From Apostichopus japonicus (Eukaryota > Echinodermata > Holothuroidea > Aspidochirotida > Stichopodidae), in NCBI RefSeq assembly GCF_037975245.1, contig NC_092575.1:4769501-4833500 (forward strand): a stretch of 64,000 nt of DNA. Direction: 5' to 3'. The notes under the pieces were generated by a model that saw nothing but the letters and a program-made list of their open reading frames with translations, made no database searches and had not been told where the DNA came from. Below, one piece after another: positions 61,726-64,000 of the stretch. Every line of letters begins with the position of its first letter. Within the stretch, counting starts at the first letter, position 1. The position numbers were made by a program, and so were the translations under genes.

Positions 61726-63774
61726 AAATGCATACATTAAATTGATTACTTTCAAACATAATGCCAATGTTTGAATAGTCCCTGTTCTTTGACAAATTCA
61801 GGAGTCATTCATGCATAAGAATGTACCGTAGCCAAAGTGGAGTAGCACCACCGAAATTGTTAATCTCATTAAGTCATTTGTGTGGCTAATGTTCGTAGCA
61901 GTAGAGCATGTGGGTGACCCAATTTGATTAATTAGTCTGAGGGATATAATTACTTGCGAAGTACTAAGTAGGTATCCTTGCAGTGAAAACAGCATTCTTG
62001 TAGAGTTGAAATTTGCAGGCCCTGTACCAAACTGTACGTTTGTTGAAGATGCCACGAAATACTGTAACTGAACAATAAAAGGATGTTTGTAACACAGGAC
62101 AAAATCATAGTTGCAGGGAATAAATCAGTGTTCAAATTTTGTGTATCATTGAAGGCTATGCTATTATTATTATTTTTTTGAATAGGATATACAAGTCCGA
62201 CTGTATAACACTGCTCTGAATGTTTATTTACACTATTAACAACATGATCATTATGTAGGGCATTTTGCGATGCAATATTATTGGATAAATTTCTTCCCTG
62301 TATGTCATTGAATTCTATCACGTTAGCAAGAGGAATTAAACTTTGCATAAAATCTAAGAAATGAAACCAATTTGCTTTATACCTACAGTAAATACACTAA
62401 TGTCCCACTCCCACATCTGTGATAACACTTTGCAGTAGTTTATTTAGAGTACCTTGTGATTAATATTGTTCTGATTAATATTGTAATGTGTGGGCTCGTC
62501 CGGGAGGTCTAATACTGTATGCATACTGCACATGTAAACACAGTACAATGTTTTCTACATCATCAAATACTATTTAATGAATGATTGGTTAAACATTGTT
62601 TACATTTTTTATAAACTACAAGGTAATAGTTGTCTTTGCTAAAGAAGGTTTACTCATACCAAGGCAAAATTTTTATATGATTGCCTTTTTCTTTTTTGTC
62701 ATTTTTCTGGTTTTCCTTGAACAACCAGGCTTTTTTACATTTTGGTTTTTTCGAACAGCAAATTTGGTAGTGTGAAAAAATTAACAAAGAATGACCAGTA
62801 TATGCACTGTAGGAGAGATGTGTAGGTTTGGTGAATAGAAAACCAGGGTTTGGCCAGTTAAACTCTCCTTTGGATGGATCATAGGCCTACCACCATTGTT
62901 TTTTTATTATTATTATTATTATTCAGTATCCTCAAAATGATAGAGGACAACACCAGGACCAATAACAAATTTTTCCCTGCATACTGTATAGTGGTTGTTA
63001 TATGACCAGTCTGTTTATGCACCATGATTTCAAACAATGTCTCTCTGTTGTTGTGTACTGTGAATACCACATGGTGAACCCACAGTACAATGTTGTTTAC
63101 TGAAGGGTGGTTTACATTGAGCAAGTGTGTTACATTAGTATATACTGGCTATATGTGTACAGTACAGTAGGCTAATAGGTCAAAGGTACAACCTACAATA
63201 TCAGATATGGAATAGCCTGTCCAATTTAAACTTTGACCTACCGGGTAGAAATCATTGCTGTCATTATGGAATCAGGTCTGTCATCTATTAGATGAATGCA
63301 CCATATTTGGTGAGATGAAATACTTCAAATTGTCTGTCATGAAATAACTGATGTACGTACAGCACCGCATGCTCGATGGAGTTACGTAGTGGAACTGGTA
63401 GAATGTACAGTATGTCACTAGAATTGTACGCTTTGTTATGTTAATACATGAAAATACAAAAAGCCAGCTTCTTCAGTTAAAGTTTATGGTCAAGTTGTCT
63501 AGAAATGAGCAGATTAATTGTGAGGGTTGTTTTGATTCTTTGGTTACAGGTATTTACTTTCATGGGAGGTCATTTTGAAACCTCAAATAGCGTTTAGTCT
63601 ACTGTATTTAACTGTGTAACTTTCATTGTTGGTAGACAGGTTGTCAGGTGTAACCAAAAGTAATAACACAGCTGTATTAGTTGAAACTGGTGTCCTTTAG
63701 TCACTATTTTGCATGGGTTTGAATTGTCATGGTTTACTAGTGTTTGATTCGAGTACTGATTGTAGTGACTCTAG

Positions 63775-64000
63775 AATTGACTCTGGTCAGTCTTTGGATG
63801 CAAAAGATTCCATTGGTCTCGAGTCACAAATTGGTAAAGGACAAAAGACTCAACTGGACTCAAGTGTCTGAATGGTAAAGGATAAAAGAATCAACTCGAC
63901 TGGAGTCTCTGATTGGTAGAGGACAAAAGACTCAACTTGACTTAAGTCTCTCTGATTGGTAAAGGACAAATGACTCAGTTTGACTCAAGTCTCTGATTGG
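63775..64000 (+). repeat. ~45-bp tandem repeat running off the window
   Basis: At least four units contain TCTCTGATTGGTAAAGGACA and AAAGACTCAACTNGACTCAAG. The array continues past the right edge. Confidence 0.9.

Larger units (their letters stand above)
55461..64000. other. Stretch upstream of POP5 without supported genes
   Basis: The POP5 promoter should lie just above 55460; no TATA box or CpG-rich block stands out. The rest is AT-rich with ATG/TAC microsatellites, a possible inverted-repeat element near 60 kb and a tandem repeat at the right edge. One unexplained - strand ORF (56349-56681) is listed separately. Confidence 0.5.

Overview
This is a stretch of animal nuclear genome. It has AT-rich DNA, spliced genes with large introns, abundant micro- and minisatellites, tRNA-derived SINE pieces and a DIRS-type retrotransposon. 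The repeat style and the proteins suggest a marine invertebrate, perhaps an echinoderm; that taxonomic guess is weak.

Layout. Positions 1-12648 carry no exon I could find and are probably a long 5' intron of the SERCA gene. A 6.7 kb DIRS element (3738-10470) sits inside it, with identical 122-bp inverted terminal repeats and a perfect internal complementary region. From 12649 to 35707 the + strand carries twenty exons of a SERCA-type Ca2+ pump (sarco/endoplasmic reticulum Ca2+-ATPase), from the middle of the actuator domain to the stop codon. The first roughly 150 residues lie upstream of the window. All exon junctions keep the reading frame. One intron (31005-32074) is a minor-class U12 AT-AC intron. 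The last exon reads through an internal 5' splice site into an extra C-terminal hydrophobic segment, as in vertebrate SERCA2b; a candidate distal alternative terminal exon lies at 46026. From 51163 to 55460 the - strand carries a complete five-exon POP5 gene (RNase P/MRP subunit, 161 residues), convergent with SERCA. The remainder (about 36-51 kb and 55.5-64 kb) shows only repeats and unsupported ORFs.

The most interesting signal is a repeated ~90-nt element in four SERCA introns (14436, 18650, 21936, 22884), always in the sense orientation. Each copy has a C box (RTGATGA), a D box (CTGA), a terminal stem that changes in a compensatory way between copies, and an invariant guide of about 13 nt next to the D box. 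From memory of rRNA sequence, that guide is complementary to the conserved 18S rRNA segment AACGAGGAATTC. The D+5 rule then points to the G equivalent to yeast 18S Gm1572, the snR57 target. I read this as a family of intron-encoded box C/D snoRNAs with SERCA as host gene. The fourth copy arrived in a duplicated segment that also carries the 3' splice site and the first bases of the neighbouring exon, bounded by an 18-bp direct repeat.
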